Position numbers and translations under genes: made by a program. Positions 61,101 to 64,000 of a stretch of DNA of 64,000 nucleotides are shown here, piece by piece (the first letter of the stretch is position 1; each line of letters begins with the position of its first letter). The notes under the pieces are model-generated. The model was given only the letters and a program-made list of their open reading frames with translations. It had not been told where the DNA came from and ran no database searches. Source of the DNA: Monosporascus cannonballus (Eukaryota > Ascomycota > Sordariomycetes > Xylariales); assembly GCA_004154925.1 (NCBI GenBank), contig QJNS01000063.1:186001-250000 (forward strand), written 5' to 3'.

Positions 61101-63377
61101 ATATAAATTTATAATTTTACTCGATTTGTTTAAAAGTTTATTACGTACAGGCTATTAATATAAAATTGAAATAAATATTAATTTTTTTGTTTATTATTAA
61201 TAGAAAATGATTACATGAACAACAATTCGTTTCCTCTATGTTTATCTTAAAAATTAATTAACCTTTAAATATTTATTTGATTAAATTAATATTTAAATGT
61301 TTCTATATTTATATTTTCGTATTAAAAAATTGGGATATAAAGAAAATGAAATATATGTATATCATAATAAAACTTAAACGGAATTAAGTTATTAAGTCTT
61401 TTTTAATATAATAATTTCATTTTTTTTTACATACATTAAAAATAATTTACATTTATATTTGTTATTATATAACATATAAAATTAAGATCCTATTGTGGAC
61501 CAATTATATAAATCAAATTAAATTTTAATAATCATTTTATATTAATTACAATAATGTACGAAAAATTACGTATTATTTTTCTTATTTAAATTCGTTGCAC
61601 TTCTTTTTATTACCATTGATATATTTTTAAAATTATGACTCTTTCTAATGTACAGAGCTTAAACTTCTTTTATTATTTCAAGTATTTTATAATAAATACT
61701 TTAATTTGATATTCATTGAATATTAAATACGGTAAAAATAATATAATTTATTTATAATTACTTATATTTAATAAATAAGATTATAAACTTTTAATTAAAA
61801 GATTTAATAATATTCGAAATACTGAGATTTAATTTAAACATAATTATAAAATCTTTAATAAAATTATAATTATTTAATTACTTTAAATTTCTATATATAT
61901 AAATTTAAGGTTTATATGATATTTTTAAAATATAAAATTTAATATTTTCTTTTATATTTTCGATGTATATTTTCGATTTATTATAATGCTAAGTCAATAA
62001 TTATAAATATTTCAAATTTTCGTTTTATTAAGAATAAAATAAGGATTTTAATATCAAAATATAAGGTATAAAATTAAGCTTCAGAAATAGTATTTAATTA
62101 CTTCAATATATTATTGAAAAAATTACATACGTATAATTTAAATATCAATTTTTAAATATGAAGGAAAAAATATTATTAATATAAAAATATCCTTTCATTT
62201 TGCGATGTTTTTAATTTTATTATCAATAATAATTATATATATAAATTAATAAATGTGAAAACGATAAATAAAAACCCAATTGTTAATATTTCCATTTTAT
62301 CGAAAGTCTTTTAGTATTAATAATAAGAACGTTTTATTAATAATAACTATATAATATTATTATACGAAACTAGACTTTAAAACACTAATTTTCAATTAAT
62401 CATTTAATATTTATTTGAAATTATATATAATATAATTCTATTATTTAATAATTATATAATCAAATATTTTTGCATTAAACCTTTTTTATTGATAAATATT
62501 AAAATAAATATAAAATATAATATTATTAATGTGAAATTGCATTATTTCTTTTAATTATTTATTTCATTATATACTTTAAATAATGGTTAAATTAATTATT
62601 AATAACATAATTTAAATAACTAATAATTTTTTAAAATCTATTTTAATAATAATACCAACCTTAACTTTTCTGAAAATTCAATTATACATTATATCGATTT
62701 ATTATTCGATAAAATACCATTCTGCACGTTAAATATGATGTTTAATATAAGACAAATAAATAAATATTATTAAATAATTTTAAAAAAATTAGTCATATGT
62801 ATATTATCAACATTTAAATTAATTATATCTATACTAATAAAAAATGGTAAAATACGAGAAAAAAATCGATTTTAAAAAATCAGAAGATTAAATTTCAATT
62901 TTCTAATTTATAGTATATATTTAATTAATTAAAAAGATAATGTATTTTGTGATTTATTATAAATAAAGTTAAATTTTATATCCTATGATTTCGGTTCGTA
63001 AAATTAAATTATTATTATATTAGCCGTAAAAACCTAAAAAGTTATAACGAATATTAATCGTAATTTTATTTATTTTAATAATTAATATTTATTATAATTC
63101 AAATTTCAATTAATTTAAAATATAAACATTTTAAATTTAAGTTTAATTAGGTAAGCTATATTAATAAGGATTTCATAATTAATATATATTACCAAAATTA
63201 TTACTAATATTTTTTACGAATTTATATAAAATGGTATTAATTAAACTTTGAAAATTATAGCTTATTATTAGGCCTTATTTTTGTAACTTTCTTATTTTTT
63301 GTAAATATAATTCTTAAAAAGTTTAGTTAATATATTAGTCCCCTAACAGATTCTTCTTTATCAGAAGCTATAACTAT

Positions 63378-63407
63378 GGCTACGGCTGCTGCGCCGCAGG
63401 CGTAGCC
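63378..63407. repeat. GC-rich hairpin
   Basis: Arms ggctacg (63378-63384) and cgtagcc (63401-63407) pair, with a further ctgc/gcag pairing inside. It sits at the right end of block X, immediately where base composition returns to normal, and could be part of a transposon end. Confidence 0.55.
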
Positions 63408-63443
63408 ACAACCTCCAAAATGGAGTCGTGATTATGATAAGAC

Positions 63444-63533
63444 AACTCGTCACGTAATTTACCCTATGTCGGATTTGGTCTTTTTCTTATCCCGACCGTC
63501 TCTTAGGCCCGCTAAGCCCATCGGGTTATAACA
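63444..63533 (-). repeat. D1 5' LTR, outer part (un-RIPed)
   Basis: In plus orientation it starts with the duplicated aactcgtcac, then gtaatttaccctatgtcgg, and ends cgggttataaca. It matches the last 80 bp of the D1 3' LTR (47848-47927), but with C and G preserved (ccgaccgtctcttaggccc). Such a short piece would be too short to be recognised as a repeat by RIP. Confidence 0.8.
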
Positions 63534-63608
63534 TTTACCTATTGCTTTTAATAATAGAAAACGAAGTTTTATTCCGGTTAAAAGGCTGCTTTTTTATCTA
63601 TAATAATG

Positions 63609-63687
63609 TAGCACACCTGGCTTGGTAGCAGTAGCTAATTATCTGCATTAAATGTTAAATGAGACTGTCAGCTAGCCAGGTGTGCTA
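63609..63687. mobile_element. 79-bp foldback MITE with TA target duplication
   Basis: The terminal inverted repeats tagcacacctggct (63609-63622) and agccaggtgtgcta (63674-63687) are perfect reverse complements over 14 bp, including the flanking TA. The first bases of the repeat (tagcacacc) occur once more at 63688. Size, TIR and TA duplication fit a Tc1/mariner-type MITE, with no coding capacity. Confidence 0.65.
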
Positions 63688-64000
63688 TAGCACACCAAAT
63701 ACGGAAAGGTCACCTTCTGATCGGAACATATATACTCCGTTGCTAAGCTACACAAAAGTGGTACGCGTTACGAGAACGCACGCAATTAGCTGAATACAAC
63801 AACAACAACTGATATCCCCTATATCTGACAGATACCACTTCCATTAGCCGATGTCGTTGCATGCTGTGTACTCCGTTCTGGGGTTCTTAGCGCAAGGCTC
63901 GGAAGAAAATTATATGCGGAGTGGATCCACCGCTTGCTTAGGATCTCTGTCTGAAGGTAAATACAATGCGGAACCGGCCCCCGAGGTTCCCACCCCAACT
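63688..64000. other. Right flank of balanced composition, no recognised gene
   Basis: Composition is ordinary with no RIP signature. A short caacaacaacaact run lies near 63797-63810. No open frame long enough to call, and no RNA gene seen. Confidence 0.6.

Larger units (their letters stand above)
960..63340. other. RIP-degraded AT-rich repeat block
   Basis: The whole interval is visibly AT-dominated, with TpA enriched and CpA/TpG scarce. Paired copies in the window (LTRs, F1 versus F2, B1 versus B2) differ mostly by C/T and G/A, and glutamine codons have become stops. This is the signature of fungal repeat-induced point mutation. Acg/cgt triplets remain common up to about 47 kb and become scarce from about 48 to 63 kb, so the two parts have different mutational histories. 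Such blocks in Pezizomycotina are usually heterochromatic AT-isochores and sometimes centromeres or subtelomeres; the sequence alone does not decide which. Confidence 0.92.
53906..63443. mobile_element. X: 9.5-kb AT-rich block inserted into the D1 5' LTR
   Basis: The block separates two LTR pieces that add up to 389 bp (309 + 80), against 390 bp in the intact LTR. It is flanked by aactcgtcac on both sides. A duplication of 8-10 bp is too long for an LTR element and would fit hAT or Mutator-like DNA transposons. Terminal inverted repeats are not obvious: the left end starts ttatttcatctag and the right end, reversed, starts gtcttatcataatcac, so similarity is weak. The interior is long A/T runs with scarce CpG. 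Apart from the small elements listed, I see nothing in it. Small open frames (for example 55100-55312) look like chance. Confidence 0.5.

Noticed and set aside
1..64000. CRISPR array, bacterial operon or phage content
   Set aside because: No regularly spaced repeats, no bacterial gene organisation; all recognised content is fungal transposon-derived.

Overview
This window looks like a filamentous ascomycete (Pezizomycotina) genome. About 62 kb of extremely AT-rich DNA (roughly 960-63,340) sits between two short flanks of balanced composition. The block consists almost entirely of LTR-type mobile elements degraded by repeat-induced point mutation (RIP): aligned copies differ mainly by C-to-T and G-to-A changes, CpA/TpG is replaced by TpA, and former CAA/CAG codons are stops. 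I see no intact host gene, tRNA, rRNA or CRISPR array. Element names (A1, B1, B2, C1, D1, G1, F1, F2, X) are labels made for this report.

Left half (2,427-30,280) is a four-level nest read from target-site duplications (TSDs). F1 has its 147-149 bp LTR-like end split by the Ty3/Gypsy chromovirus A1 (2,510-23,053; TSD acaag/ataag). A1 is interrupted in its leader by chromovirus B1 (3,344-17,127; TSD atttc/atttc). B1 is interrupted in its integrase by the opposite-strand sibling B2 (8,540-15,428; TSD ttacg/ttacg). With insertions removed, A1 is about 6.76 kb, B1 and B2 about 6.89 kb each, and F1 about 7.3 kb.

Right half: a minus-strand chromovirus, G1, lies in three pieces (30,281-30,504; 37,914-38,800; 45,613-47,537), interrupted by F2 (30,505-37,908; TSD attta/atctg) and by chromovirus C1 (38,801-45,607; TSD atatt/atatt). 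F1 and F2 are inverted copies about 224 bp apart, so about 23.1-37.9 kb forms a near-palindrome. Chromovirus D1 (minus strand, from 47,538) follows. Its 5' LTR is split after 53,905 and resumes at 63,454. The halves total 389 bp against 390 bp for the intact LTR, with a 10-bp direct repeat at the break, so 53,906-63,443 looks like one inserted block (X), now almost featureless.

The chromoviruses show the usual order: LTR, Gag with a zinc knuckle, protease, RT with a Y-x-D-D-type box, RNase H, integrase, C-terminal chromodomain, LTR. Downstream of the chromodomain and on the opposite strand, A1, B1, B2 and D1 share a second reading frame. Its cysteine spacing C-x2-C-x6-C-x8-C-x2-C-x6-C is visible in A1, B1 and B2, and is followed by a charged helical stretch and, in A1, B1 and B2, an N-W-D motif. 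This antisense gene and the F family, which has LTR-like ends but no reverse transcriptase I can recognise, are the most interesting things here. All functional statements concern dead, RIP-mutated copies.
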